From positions 310,001 to 374,000 of the forward strand of contig BIFP01000008.1 in assembly GCA_005402585.1 (NCBI GenBank): a stretch of DNA of 64,000 bases, read 5' to 3'. Below the pieces are notes generated by a model that ran no database searches, had not been told where the DNA came from, and saw only the letters and a program-made list of their open reading frames with translations. This DNA is from Micromonosporaceae bacterium KJ-029. Its GTDB lineage: Bacteria > Actinomycetota > Actinomycetes > Mycobacteriales > Micromonosporaceae. Shown here in pieces: positions 54,986-63,519 of this stretch; positions within the stretch are counted from its first letter, which is position 1; every line of letters begins with the position of its first letter. The position numbers and the translations under genes were made by a program.

Positions 54986-56332
54986 ATGGCCAACGCCACC
55001 GACCACCTCTGGATGCACTTCACCCGGATGGCGAGCTACTCCGCCGGTGAGGTGCCGACCATCGTGCGCGGCGAGGGCGCGTACGTCTGGGACGCGCAGG
55101 GCCGGCGCTACCTGGACGGACTCGCCGGTCTCTTCGTCGTCAACGCCGGCCACGGCCGCACCGAGCTGGCCGAGGCCGCCGCCAAGCAGGCCGGCGAGCT
55201 GGCCTACTTCCCGCTCTGGTCGTACGCCCACCCGACCGCCGTGGAGCTGGCCGAGCGGATCTCGGCGCTCACCCCCGGCGACCTGAACCGGGTCTTCTTC
55301 ACCACCGGCGGCTCGGAGGCGGTCGAGGCGGCCTGGAAGCTGGCCCGGGCGTACTTCAAGCGGACCGGCAAGCCGACCAAGCACAAGGTGGTCAGCCGGT
55401 ACATCGCCTACCACGGCACCTCGATGGGCGCCCTGTCGATCACCGGCCTGCCCGGCATCAAGACCGACTTCGAGCCGCTCGTTCCGGGCGGCATCAAGGT
55501 GCCGAACACGAACTTCTACCGCGCCCCCGAACACGGCGACGACCCGGTGGCGTTCGGTCGCTGGGCCGCCGAGGAGATCGGCCGCGCCATCGAGCGGGAG
55601 GGGCCGGACACCGTCGCGGCGGTCTTCCTGGAGCCGGTGCAGAACTCCGGCGGTTGCTTCCCGCCGCCGCCCGGGTACTTCGAGCGGGTCCGGGAGATCT
55701 GCGACGAGTACGACGTGCTGCTGGTCAGCGACGAGGTGATCTGCTCGTGGGGCCGGCTCGGCGAGTACTTCGGTGCCGTCCGCTACGGCTACCAGCCGGA
55801 CATCATCACCACCGCCAAGGGCATCACCTCGGGCTACGCCCCGCTCGGCGCCATGATCGCCAGCGATCGGCTGATGGAACCGTTCCTGACCGAGACCGGC
55901 ATGTTCGCCCACGGTGTGACCTTCGGCGGTCACCCGGTCTCCTGCGCGGTGGCCCTGGCCAACCTGGAGGTCTTCGCTCGCGAGGACCTGGTCGGGCACG
56001 TACGGGCCAACGAGGCGGCGTTCCGCGCCACCCTGGAGAAGCTGAACGACCTGCCGATCGTCGGCGACGTCCGGGGCGACGGCTACTTCTACGGAATCGA
56101 ACTGGTCAAGGACAAGACCACCCGGGAGACCTTCGACGAGGCCGAGTCCGAGCGGCTGCTGCGTGGCTTCCTCTCCAGCGCGCTGTTCTCCGCCGGGCTC
56201 TACTGCCGGGCCGACGACCGCGGCGACCCGGTGGTGCAGCTCGCCCCGCCGCTGATCGCCGGGCAGGAGCACTTCGACGAGATCGAGCAGATCCTCCGGA
56301 GCGTGCTCACCGAGGCGTGGTCCCGGCTCTAG
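54986..56332 (+). CDS. Class III aminotransferase (putrescine/omega-amine type)
   Basis: This 448-residue PLP enzyme resembles putrescine-pyruvate and beta-alanine-pyruvate aminotransferases. It has FFTTGGSEAVEAAWKLAR, YIAYHGTSMGALSITG, LLVSDEVICSWGRLG and the PLP lysine in TTAKGITSGYAPLGA. It likely removes an amino group from putrescine or a related amine to give 4-aminobutanal, the substrate of the dehydrogenase at 30.6 kb. It is followed by an FAD amine oxidase after 100 bases. Confidence 0.9.
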   Translation: MANATDHLWMHFTRMASYSAGEVPTIVRGEGAYVWDAQGRRYLDGLAGLFVVNAGHGRTELAEAAAKQAGELAYFPLWSYAHPTAVELAERISALTPGDLNRVFFTTGGSEAVEAAWKLARAYFKRTGKPTKHKVVSRYIAYHGTSMGALSITGLPGIKTDFEPLVPGGIKVPNTNFYRAPEHGDDPVAFGRWAAEEIGRAIEREGPDTVAAVFLEPVQNSGGCFPPPPGYFERVREICDEYDVLLVSDEVICSWGRLGEYFGAVRYGYQPDIITTAKGITSGYAPLGAMIASDRLMEPFLTETGMFAHGVTFGGHPVSCAVALANLEVFAREDLVGHVRANEAAFRATLEKLNDLPIVGDVRGDGYFYGIELVKDKTTRETFDEAESERLLRGFLSSALFSAGLYCRADDRGDPVVQLAPPLIAGQEHFDEIEQILRSVLTEAWSRL

Positions 56333-56432
56333 GCCGCGTCCCGACCCGGCGAGATTCGGGATAGGCATCCACCCCCGGCCGGGCCCGACCGCCACCTGCG
56401 GCTCGGCCCGGCCGGCACCGTCAGGAGCGAGC

Positions 56433-57809
56433 GTGCCCTACCAGGACCTGTCCTACTGGCTGTCCACCGTGGACGAGCCGCTGTCCCCGCGCCCGGCGCT
56501 GCCCGGAGACACCGACGCCGACGTGGTGATCGTCGGCGCCGGCTACACCGGGCTCTGGACGGCGTACTACCTCGCCGAGGCCGACCCGGCGCTGCGGATC
56601 GTCGTCCTGGAACGTCAGGTGGCCGGGTTCGGTGCCTCCGGGCGCAACGGCGGCTGGTGCTCGGCGCTGCTGCCCACCTCGCTGCCGGCGCTGGCCCGCC
56701 GGCACGGCCGGGACGCCGCGATTGCCATGCAGCACGCCATGCACGACACCGTGCGCGAGGTCGGCCGGGTGGTCGCGGCCGAGGGCATCGACTGCCACTG
56801 GTCGTACGGTGGCACGGTAGTGCTCGCCCGCAGCGGGCCACAGGTGGAGCGGGCCCGCGCGGCGGTGGCGGAGGCTCGGGAGTTCGGGTTCGGCCCGGAG
56901 GATCTCGCCCTGCTCGGCCAGGACGAGGCGGTGGCCCGGTGCGCCGCCGACGGGGTACGCGCCGCCACGTACACCCCGCACTGCGCGGCCGTGCACCCGG
57001 CCCGGCTGGTCCGCGGGCTGGCGCACGCGGTCGAGCGCCGGGGCGTGACCATCCACGAGCGGACCCCGGTCACCGCGATCCGGCCCGGCGCGGCGGTCAC
57101 CCCGGCCGGCACGGTCCGCGCGCCCGTGGTGGTACGGGCGACCGAGGGGTACACCCCCGAACTGCCCGGGCATCGGCGTGCCATCGCACCGGTCTACTCG
57201 CTGATGATCGCGACCGAGCCGCTGCCGGCGGCCACCTGGGAACGGATCGGCCTCGCCGAGCGGGAGACCTTCTCGGACCACCGGCACGTCATCATCTACG
57301 GCCAGCGCACCGCCGACGACCGGCTCGCCTTCGGCGGGCGGGGTGCGCCCTACCACTTCGGGTCACGGGTCCGGCCGGGCTACGACCGGGAGCCACGGGT
57401 CTTCGCCGCGCTGCGCCGTACGCTCGGCGAACTCTTTCCGGTGCTCGGCCCGGACGTACCGGTGACGCACACCTGGGGTGGTCCGCTCGGGGTGGCCCGG
57501 GACTGGGCCGCCTCGGTCGGCTACCACCGTGGCGACGGACTGGCCTGGGCGGGCGGGTACGTCGGCGACGGGGTCGGCACCAGCAACCTGGCCGGGCGTA
57601 CCCTGGCCGACCTGATCCGGGGCGAGGACAGCGGGCTGACCCGGCTGCCGTGGGTCAACCACCGTTCCCCGCGCTGGGAGCCGGAACCGCTGCGCTGGCT
57701 GGCGGTGAACGCCGGCCTCAAGGTCATGTTCGCCGCCGACGAGGCGGAGTCCCGCACCGGTCGCCCCTCCCGCCGGGCCGCCGCCTTCTCCCGCTTCCTC
57801 GGCCACTGA
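56433..57809 (+). CDS. FAD-dependent amine oxidase (PuuB/OrdL-like)
   Basis: This 458-residue DAO-family flavoprotein has the dinucleotide fold ADVVIVGAGYTGLWTAYYLAE, the motif GFGASGRNGGWCSALLP and the C-terminal GYVGDGVGTSNLAGRTLADL. It is like gamma-glutamylputrescine oxidase and other amine oxidases that yield an aldehyde, ammonia and hydrogen peroxide. GTG follows AGGAG at six bases. It is the intact counterpart of the broken oxidase in the pot operon and may replace it. Confidence 0.88.
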   Translation: MPYQDLSYWLSTVDEPLSPRPALPGDTDADVVIVGAGYTGLWTAYYLAEADPALRIVVLERQVAGFGASGRNGGWCSALLPTSLPALARRHGRDAAIAMQHAMHDTVREVGRVVAAEGIDCHWSYGGTVVLARSGPQVERARAAVAEAREFGFGPEDLALLGQDEAVARCAADGVRAATYTPHCAAVHPARLVRGLAHAVERRGVTIHERTPVTAIRPGAAVTPAGTVRAPVVVRATEGYTPELPGHRRAIAPVYSLMIATEPLPAATWERIGLAERETFSDHRHVIIYGQRTADDRLAFGGRGAPYHFGSRVRPGYDREPRVFAALRRTLGELFPVLGPDVPVTHTWGGPLGVARDWAASVGYHRGDGLAWAGGYVGDGVGTSNLAGRTLADLIRGEDSGLTRLPWVNHRSPRWEPEPLRWLAVNAGLKVMFAADEAESRTGRPSRRAAAFSRFLGH

Positions 57810-57861
57810 CCTCCCCGGCCCGCCCGGCCTGGCCAGGCGGGATTCGGGGGCCGGCGGGCGG

Positions 57862-58227
57862 TCAGTAGCTGGGGGGAATGACGCGGAGGTGGCCGCGGCG
57901 CGAGGTGGAGGGCGTGGTGGCGTTGCCCTGGTCGTCCTGGGGTGGACGGGGGGCGGGGCGGGCGGCCTCGCGGACCGCCTCGGCGAGGGCGACAAGGTCG
58001 TCGGTGGTGGGCGGCGGCGGCTCGAACTCACCCTCGTGCCGGACCACCTCCCAGCCGCGGGGCGCGGTGAGGCTGCGGGCGTGCGGCTCGCAGAGGTCGT
58101 ACGTGTGCGGCTCGGCGAAGGCCGCCAACGGACCTACCACGGCGGTCGACTCGTTGTAGACATAGGTCAGCGTGGCGACTGCTTGCCGGGGGCAGCCGTT
58201 ACGGGAGCAGCGCCGTGGTGACCTCAC
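57862..58227 (-). CDS. DUF3499 protein
   Basis: This 121-residue actinobacterial DUF3499 protein begins RRCSRNGCPRQAVATLTYVY and continues HTYDLCEPHARSLTAPRGWEVVR. The cysteines and histidine suggest a small zinc-binding fold. The C-terminal half is low in order. The family is conserved next to the metallopeptidase-like gene and whiB but has no known function. GTG start. Confidence 0.9.
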   Translation of the reverse strand: MRSPRRCSRNGCPRQAVATLTYVYNESTAVVGPLAAFAEPHTYDLCEPHARSLTAPRGWEVVRHEGEFEPPPPTTDDLVALAEAVREAARPAPRPPQDDQGNATTPSTSRRGHLRVIPPSY

Positions 58228-58365
58228 GCGCGCAGGGTATCTCCATTACCGGCTCCGGCGCACCGCTTCGCGTTGCGACACGCCCGTCTTGGTGATCACA
58301 ATTCTCGTCCGACGACGCGGCGCGCCAGGTGGCGGCGCTGATGCGGCCCAGGGCGGCCCGGAAGC

Positions 58366-58379
58366 TACTCTTTGGCTCA
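58366..58379 (+). promoter_or_regulatory. Leaderless-type -10 element before the metallopeptidase-like gene
   Basis: TACTCT (58366-58371) lies seven bases before the ATG, and no ribosome site is present. This fits leaderless transcription. Confidence 0.4.
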
Positions 58380-58828
58380 TGACGAGCCCGGAGAACCGCC
58401 GCCCCGGCTCCGGCCGGCGGGCGCACCGCGACCGGCACGGACGCGGCCTGCGCGGGCGGCTGGTGCCGGCCACCGTGCCGCTGGCGCGGACCAAGGCGGA
58501 GATCTTCGACGACCTGGTGCTGGACACCGTCGAATCGCTCGAACGCCGCTTCGCCAAGGAACTGGCCGGGGTGGAGTTCGCCGTCGAGGACGTCCCGCCC
58601 GACCTGAACGTCTACGACTCCGACGTGCTGGAGGACGGCGAGGTGCCGCTGGCCCGGTTGCTGCCGGGCCGGCCGGGGCGCCAGGAGGTGCCGCCCCGGA
58701 TCGTGCTGTACCGGCGCCCGCTGGAGTTCCGGGCCATGGATCGGGAGGATCTCGCCGACCTGGTACACGACGTGATCATCGAACAGGTGGCGAACCTGCT
58801 CGGTGTCGACCCGGACGAGCTGGCCTGA
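58379..58828 (+). CDS. Metallopeptidase-like protein (zincin family, DUF1025 type)
   Basis: This 149-residue protein has an Arg-rich N-terminus, a conserved DDLVLDTVESLERRFAKEL helix and PRIVLYRRPLEFRA. Its zincin-like helix LVHDVIIEQVANLLGVD is in the place where HExxH-type residues sit in relatives. The helix keeps His and Glu but not a strict HExxH, so peptidase activity is uncertain. It is divergent from DUF3499, a conserved actinobacterial pair. Confidence 0.8.
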   Translation: MTSPENRRPGSGRRAHRDRHGRGLRGRLVPATVPLARTKAEIFDDLVLDTVESLERRFAKELAGVEFAVEDVPPDLNVYDSDVLEDGEVPLARLLPGRPGRQEVPPRIVLYRRPLEFRAMDREDLADLVHDVIIEQVANLLGVDPDELA

Positions 58829-58939
58829 GCCTTGCCGGCCCGGCTCGCCCGACGACCGCCGCGGCCCCCACCGCGACGGCGTCCGGTCCGTCTTGCGCCG
58901 GCCCGGGCGGGTTACCCCCGACCGCCCTGGCCCGACGAC

Positions 58940-59197
58940 TCAGGCTGCCCGGCGCTTGAGCTTGCGCCGCTCCCGCTCCGAGAGCCCGCCCCAGATCCCG
59001 AACCGCTCGTCGTGGCCGAGAGCGTATTCGAGGCATTCCGTCTTGACCTCGCACCGCGAGCAGATTCGCTTCGCTTCGCGGGTCGAGCCGCCCTTCTCGG
59101 GAAAGAACGCCTCCGGGTCGGTCTGCGAGCACAGCGCCCGCTCCTGCCACTCCGGCGCGTTTCCGAGCAGGTCGGCCGCCTCGAGCTGGCCGTCCAT
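58940..59197 (-). CDS. whiB: WhiB-family iron-sulfur regulator
   Basis: This 85-residue WhiB protein binds a [4Fe-4S] cluster through Cys23, Cys46, Cys49 and Cys55. It has the GIWGG turn and a basic DNA-binding tail SERERRKLKRRAA. Sequence and position beside DUF3499 fit the WhiB2/WhmD group, which acts in division and sporulation, often with WhiA. ATG follows AAGGAGG at six bases. Confidence 0.93.
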   Translation of the reverse strand: MDGQLEAADLLGNAPEWQERALCSQTDPEAFFPEKGGSTREAKRICSRCEVKTECLEYALGHDERFGIWGGLSERERRKLKRRAA

Positions 59198-59312
59198 CAG
59201 TTGCCTCCTTATCGCGCACCGGCGTCATCGCCGCTGCAACCCCCCACGCGAAAGGCGTGCTTTGTCCGTCCGGTCCCGTTTTGTTGCGTTCCGCGCGAAC
59301 AACCCCATTCAA

Positions 59313-59328
59313 ATTACACGCGTGTAAT
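59313..59328. promoter_or_regulatory. Palindrome ATTACACGCGTGTAAT upstream of whiB
   Basis: A perfect 16-bp palindrome lies 116 bases upstream of the whiB ATG in a locally AT-rich stretch. It is a likely dimeric regulator site. I do not assign a regulator. Confidence 0.5.
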
Positions 59329-59685
59329 GCGTGCGCCGTCAAGCCAAACTTGATAATGGAGTCGCCCTCCCGACACGCACCCGGCGGCCGTCCGCACCAC
59401 CCGGTCTCGCCCTGCCCTATCGATTCAGACCCCGGCCGAGTAACGCCCTCTCCGGCGAGTTGCCCGAGTTTTCTCCCGTGGCGCGCGGCACGCCGCATTG
59501 ACGGCAGACCCCGCACCAAGCCCCGGAAGGCCACCCAGCAAGATCGATTGATCTTGAGCCGCCAAGGTTAACGCGACTTCGCCAACCCTGCCCGCCGAGC
59601 GGGTGAACGACGGCCGCGCACCGTCCACATCATGGACCAGTGACTGTCGTCGGCGCACCTCGGCAGGTCAGTTGGAACCAGGAGT

Positions 59686-59742
59686 GAGCTGGTGAGGCCG
59701 GTGAACTCGGCTACCGCATCACCAGCTCCGGCAGGCGTGCCG
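59686..59742. other. Adjacent hairpins between whiB and fbiC
   Basis: GAGCTGGTGA (59686-59695) pairs exactly with 59719-59728, and a 4-bp inner stem sits in the loop. A second short hairpin lies at about 59729-59742. A small RNA or a terminator are both possible. Confidence 0.35.
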
Positions 59743-59886
59743 CCGTCCCACTAGACGGTATGGACGATCCGCGGGGAGGTCCGGACGGACGGCGCCGCCG
59801 ATCCGGTCGGCACGGACCCGGCACCCCCGCACGCCCCGGATACGGCCGGCGGCGGGCAAAGGTTCGATGCTCGGCTGCGACCCAGA

Positions 59887-59904
59887 CCCCAGGGCACCCT
59901 GGGG
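59887..59904 (-). terminator. Terminator hairpin after fbiC
   Basis: CCCCAGGG and CCCTGGGG pair closely (59887-59904), seven bases past the fbiC stop. Confidence 0.55.
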
Positions 59905-59910
59905 CCCACC

Positions 59911-62421
59911 CTAGGCGCCGACGTGACCGTACGCGGTCGTCCGCCTACGCGCCGGCCGGCCCGCCGCCGCCGCGATGGCCCGCAGTTGCTCCTCGGTTCG
60001 CGCCGACCCGTTGCCCGAGCCCGCCATCCGCGAGATGGTCTCCTCCATCAGCGTGCCGCCCAGGTCGTTGCAGCCGCTGCGCAGCATCTCGGCGGTGCCC
60101 GCGTCGCCCAGCTTCACCCAGGAGCACTGGATGTTGTCGATCCGGCCGTGCAGCAGCACCCGGGCCATCGCGTGCACGACCCGGTTCTCCCGCCAGGTCG
60201 GCCCGGGCCGGGCGATGCCGGCGAGGTAGATCGGGGCGTTGGTGTGTACGAACGGCAGCGCCACGAACTCGGTGAACCCACCGGTACGGTCCTGTACGCC
60301 GGCCAGCACCCGGAAATGCGCCAGCCACTGTCCAGGGTGGTCGACGTGGCCGTACATCATCGTGGAGCTGGACCGGATGCCCAGCTCGTGCGCCGTGCTC
60401 ACCACCTCGACCCAGGCGGCGGCCGGGAGCTTGCCCTTGGTCAGCACCCAGCGCACCTCGTCGTCGAGGATCTCCGCCGCGGTGCCCGGGATGGTGTCCA
60501 GCCCCGCCTCGCGCAACCCGGCCAGCCACTCCCGCACCGGCACACCCGCCTTGGCGGCGGCCGTGACGATCTCCATCGGAGAGAAGGCATGCACGTGCAT
60601 CTCCGGCACCCGTGCCTTGATCGCCCGGACCAGGTCGGCGTAGACGGTAACCGGCAACTTCGGATCGATACCGCCCTGTAGACAGACCTCGCCGGCCCCG
60701 GCCGTCCACGCCTCCTCGGCCCGGTCGGCGACCTGTTCCACCGACAGCCGGTACGCGTCGGCGTCGCGTTCCCGCTGCGCGAACGCGCAGAACCGGCAGC
60801 CCACGTAGCAGACGTTGGTGAAGTTGATGTTGCGGTTGACCACGTAGGTGACGTCGTCGCCGACCGCGTCCCGGCGCAGCTCGTCGGCGGTGCGGCACAA
60901 CTCGTCCAAGGCCGGGCCGTCCGCGGCGAACAACGCCAGCGCGGCGTCGGCGTGCCGGGGTTCGAGCAGCGCCGCCGGGTCGTCGGCGGCCAGCCGCAGG
61001 CCGGCTCGCAGGTCCGCCTCACCGCTACCCGCGGTGGCCTGCCGGCCGACCTTCGCGGCGACCTCCGACCAGTCACCGTAGACGTGGTCGAAGTCGCCCC
61101 GCCGATCCTCCGTACGCCCGGTGGTGTCGATGGTGGCGTGCAGGTCCGTCCGCCCGCCGTACGTCTCGTCAGGCTCCTGCCACGGCCGCCCCACCGGCCG
61201 GGCCGACTCCACGGCCAGCCCGGTCTCCGGATCGGCCAGCGCGCCGACGTGCGGCAACAGGCGTGGATCCAGCCAGGGCTCGCCGGCCCGGACGTACTCC
61301 GGGTAGACGGTCAGCCGCTCCCGCAGCGTGAACCCGGCCCCGGCGGTACGCGCCGCCAGTTCGTCGAGCTGTGGCCAGGGACGCTCCGGGTTGACGTGGT
61401 CCGGCGTCACCGGGGACACCCCACCCCAGTCGTCGATCCCGGCCCGCAGCAACAGGTCGTACTCACCGGCGATCAGGTTGGGCGGCGCCTGGACGCGGGC
61501 CTTCGGCCCGAGCAGCACCCGGGCCACCGCCACGGTGGCGGCGAGGTCGTGCAGCTCCGCGTCCGGCATCCCGCGCATCGCCGTGTCCGGCTTGGCGCGG
61601 AAGTTCTGCACGATCACCTCCTGGAGGTGGCCGTACTCCCGCTGCGCCCGCCGGATCGCGAAGATCGCGTCCACCCGCTCGGCGGGGGTCTCGCCGATGC
61701 CGATCAGGATTCCGGTGGTGAACGGGACGCCGACCCGGCCGGCGTCGTCGAGCACCCGCAACCGCACCGCCGGCTCCTTGTCCGGTGAGCCGTAGTGCGG
61801 GCCGCCCGGCTCGGACCACAGCCGGGTCGCGGTGGTCTCCAGCATCATCCCCATGCTGGGCGCGACCGGCTTGAGCCGTTGCAGCTCCGACCAGGAGAGC
61901 ACACCCGGGTTCAGGTGCGGCAACAGGCCGGTCTCCTCCAGCACCGCCACCGAGCAGGCGCGCAGATAGTCCAGCGTGGACTCGTAGCCCCGTTCGTCCA
62001 GCCAGCGCCGGGCCGCCGGCCAGCGCTGCTCCGGCCGGTCGCCGAGGGTGAACAGTGCCTCCTTGCAGCCCTGGGCGGCGCCCGCCCGGGCGATCGCGAG
62101 GACCTCGTCGCGATCCAGGAAGGCCGCCGGCAACCGGTGCGGCACGGTGGCGAAGGTGCAGTAGTGGCACCGGTCCCGGCACAGCCGGGTCAGCGGGATG
62201 AAGACCTTCTTGGAGTACGTCACCACACCGGGACGGCCGGCGTCACGCAGACCGGCGTCGCGGATCGCCCCGGCGATGCCGAGCAGTTCCTCCAGGGCCG
62301 GGCCGCGGGCGGCCAGCAGTGCCGACGCCTCGTCGACGTCGAGCGCCCGCCCGGCGGCGGCCCGGCGCAGCGCCCGCCGTACGCCCGCGTCGCCCGGCGC
62401 CGGCTCGCTCCGATCAACCAT
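59911..62421 (-). CDS. fbiC: F420 precursor (Fo) synthase, CofG-CofH fusion
   Basis: This 836-residue enzyme joins two radical-SAM halves that together build 7,8-didemethyl-8-hydroxy-5-deazariboflavin from tyrosine and a flavin precursor. The CofG half binds its cluster through Cys81, Cys85 and Cys88 (CRDRCHYC). The CofH half uses Cys538, Cys542 and Cys545 (CYVGCRFC). Length and fused order match actinobacterial FbiC. The next F420 gene, fbiA, starts 1.1 kb away on the other strand. Confidence 0.97.
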   Translation of the reverse strand: MVDRSEPAPGDAGVRRALRRAAAGRALDVDEASALLAARGPALEELLGIAGAIRDAGLRDAGRPGVVTYSKKVFIPLTRLCRDRCHYCTFATVPHRLPAAFLDRDEVLAIARAGAAQGCKEALFTLGDRPEQRWPAARRWLDERGYESTLDYLRACSVAVLEETGLLPHLNPGVLSWSELQRLKPVAPSMGMMLETTATRLWSEPGGPHYGSPDKEPAVRLRVLDDAGRVGVPFTTGILIGIGETPAERVDAIFAIRRAQREYGHLQEVIVQNFRAKPDTAMRGMPDAELHDLAATVAVARVLLGPKARVQAPPNLIAGEYDLLLRAGIDDWGGVSPVTPDHVNPERPWPQLDELAARTAGAGFTLRERLTVYPEYVRAGEPWLDPRLLPHVGALADPETGLAVESARPVGRPWQEPDETYGGRTDLHATIDTTGRTEDRRGDFDHVYGDWSEVAAKVGRQATAGSGEADLRAGLRLAADDPAALLEPRHADAALALFAADGPALDELCRTADELRRDAVGDDVTYVVNRNINFTNVCYVGCRFCAFAQRERDADAYRLSVEQVADRAEEAWTAGAGEVCLQGGIDPKLPVTVYADLVRAIKARVPEMHVHAFSPMEIVTAAAKAGVPVREWLAGLREAGLDTIPGTAAEILDDEVRWVLTKGKLPAAAWVEVVSTAHELGIRSSSTMMYGHVDHPGQWLAHFRVLAGVQDRTGGFTEFVALPFVHTNAPIYLAGIARPGPTWRENRVVHAMARVLLHGRIDNIQCSWVKLGDAGTAEMLRSGCNDLGGTLMEETISRMAGSGNGSARTEEQLRAIAAAAGRPARRRTTAYGHVGA

Positions 62422-62493
62422 CCACTCAGCCTATGCGCTGCCGCCCCGTCCACACGCCGTCGGAGTGGGCAACCGCACCCGGTGCGGCGCGGG

Positions 62494-63423
62494 TCAGGCC
62501 GGGTTCTCGCCCGGATTGATGCGTTGGGTGCGGTCGGCGTCACCGTCGGGTCGCGGGATCGCCTGGGTCGGATCGGCGACCTGCCGCGGGATGGCCTGGG
62601 TGGGATCGGCGACCTGCCGCGGGATGGCCTGGGTGGGATCGGCCGAGGCCGGCTGCCCGAACGGCGCCGCCGGCTGCGGCGGCACAGCCGGCTGCCCGTG
62701 CGGCGGCCAGGTGTGCGGCGACGAGGACGGCCCGGCCGACGGCGTCTGGCCCGCCACCGGCCACCCACCGGCCTGGCCCGCGCCGGAGGAGCCGCCGGCC
62801 GGCCCGGTGCCGTACTCACTCGGCCGGCCCGGCGTCGACCACCCGCCACCCGGGAAACCAGGCTGGCCACCGGACTGCCCCGGACCGCCCGGCTGGGGCC
62901 AGCCGGGCTGCGGGGTGCCGTAGACGCCGGGCTGCGGCTTCGGCCGCGGTACGTGGTACAGCCGCTGCCAGACCGCCCACACCACATACCCGGCGACCCC
63001 GAACAGCGCCATCCAGGCGGCCCGGCTGAGCAGGCCCGTGAAGGCGGCGAGGATCTGCGCCTCGGCCAGCCGGCCGACCACCCAGATCAACAGCGTCAGC
63101 CCGCCCAGCACGGCACTGGCCGCGTACTCGCCGAGCGCGACCTGCGTAATCAGTTTCGCCCTCGACACGACGGGGGCCACGTGGGTCGCCAGCAGTACGG
63201 CCAGCACCGGCAGGACGATCGCCTCCAGTCCGATGAAGGCGGAGAACGAACCGTCGGCGCGCTCTGTCATCGTGCCCTGCGGGGTCAGCAGTCGGATCAG
63301 CCCGACAAAGAGGAGGATAGCGTTGGCGCCCAGCAGCACGACGGCGGCGAGTTCGCGCAGCGGTCGCGTCACCTGACTGGCCGGGGTCGGGTCGTTGGAG
63401 GGCGGCTCGGCGGGGCTGGTCAC
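62494..63423 (-). CDS. Four-helix membrane protein with Pro-rich TQ-repeat tail
   Basis: This 309-residue protein has four membrane helices in residues 20-160 and then a Gly/Pro/Gln-rich cytoplasmic tail. The tail ends with three copies of DPTQAIPR, two of them in 11-residue repeats, and a DRTQRI variant. Such TQ motifs resemble threonine phosphorylation sites read by FHA domains. The GTG at 63423 follows GAGGAG at five bases. No enzyme family is recognised. It lies between fbiC and fbiA. Confidence 0.75.
   Translation of the reverse strand: MTSPAEPPSNDPTPASQVTRPLRELAAVVLLGANAILLFVGLIRLLTPQGTMTERADGSFSAFIGLEAIVLPVLAVLLATHVAPVVSRAKLITQVALGEYAASAVLGGLTLLIWVVGRLAEAQILAAFTGLLSRAAWMALFGVAGYVVWAVWQRLYHVPRPKPQPGVYGTPQPGWPQPGGPGQSGGQPGFPGGGWSTPGRPSEYGTGPAGGSSGAGQAGGWPVAGQTPSAGPSSSPHTWPPHGQPAVPPQPAAPFGQPASADPTQAIPRQVADPTQAIPRQVADPTQAIPRPDGDADRTQRINPGENPA
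62563..62642. repeat. 33-bp tandem repeats in the TQ tail
   Basis: About 2.5 copies of a 33-bp unit containing GGATCGGCGACCTGCCGCGG encode DPTQAIPRQVA. The copies are nearly identical, which points to recent expansion. Confidence 0.75.
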
Positions 63424-63519
63424 GAACTCTCCTCGGGCGAAAGCGGACAGATGCCGACGTGAGCCTAGTCTCCCCGGGCGGCACGATAACGAAGGCGTCA
63501 CGTAGGCGAGGATGGGCCC

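Larger units (their letters stand above)
59198..59886. other. whiB upstream region without a gene
   Basis: This region of about 690 bases between whiB and fbiC shows no supported gene. It should hold whiB promoters on the minus strand. It contains a perfect 16-bp palindrome (59313-59328), a 10-bp hairpin with an inner stem (59686-59728) and a smaller one to 59742. Confidence 0.55.

Noticed and set aside
54337..55023. A 228-codon minus-strand gene upstream of the aminotransferase
   Set aside because: It has no family motif, crosses repeats and overlaps the XRE and aminotransferase starts.
59760..60275. A plus-strand Arg-rich ORF overlapping the fbiC end
   Set aside because: Its composition is that of a shadow frame and it runs antisense to conserved fbiC codons.
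62563..62642. CRISPR-like short repeats
   Set aside because: The 33-bp repeats are contiguous without spacers and code for a repeated peptide.
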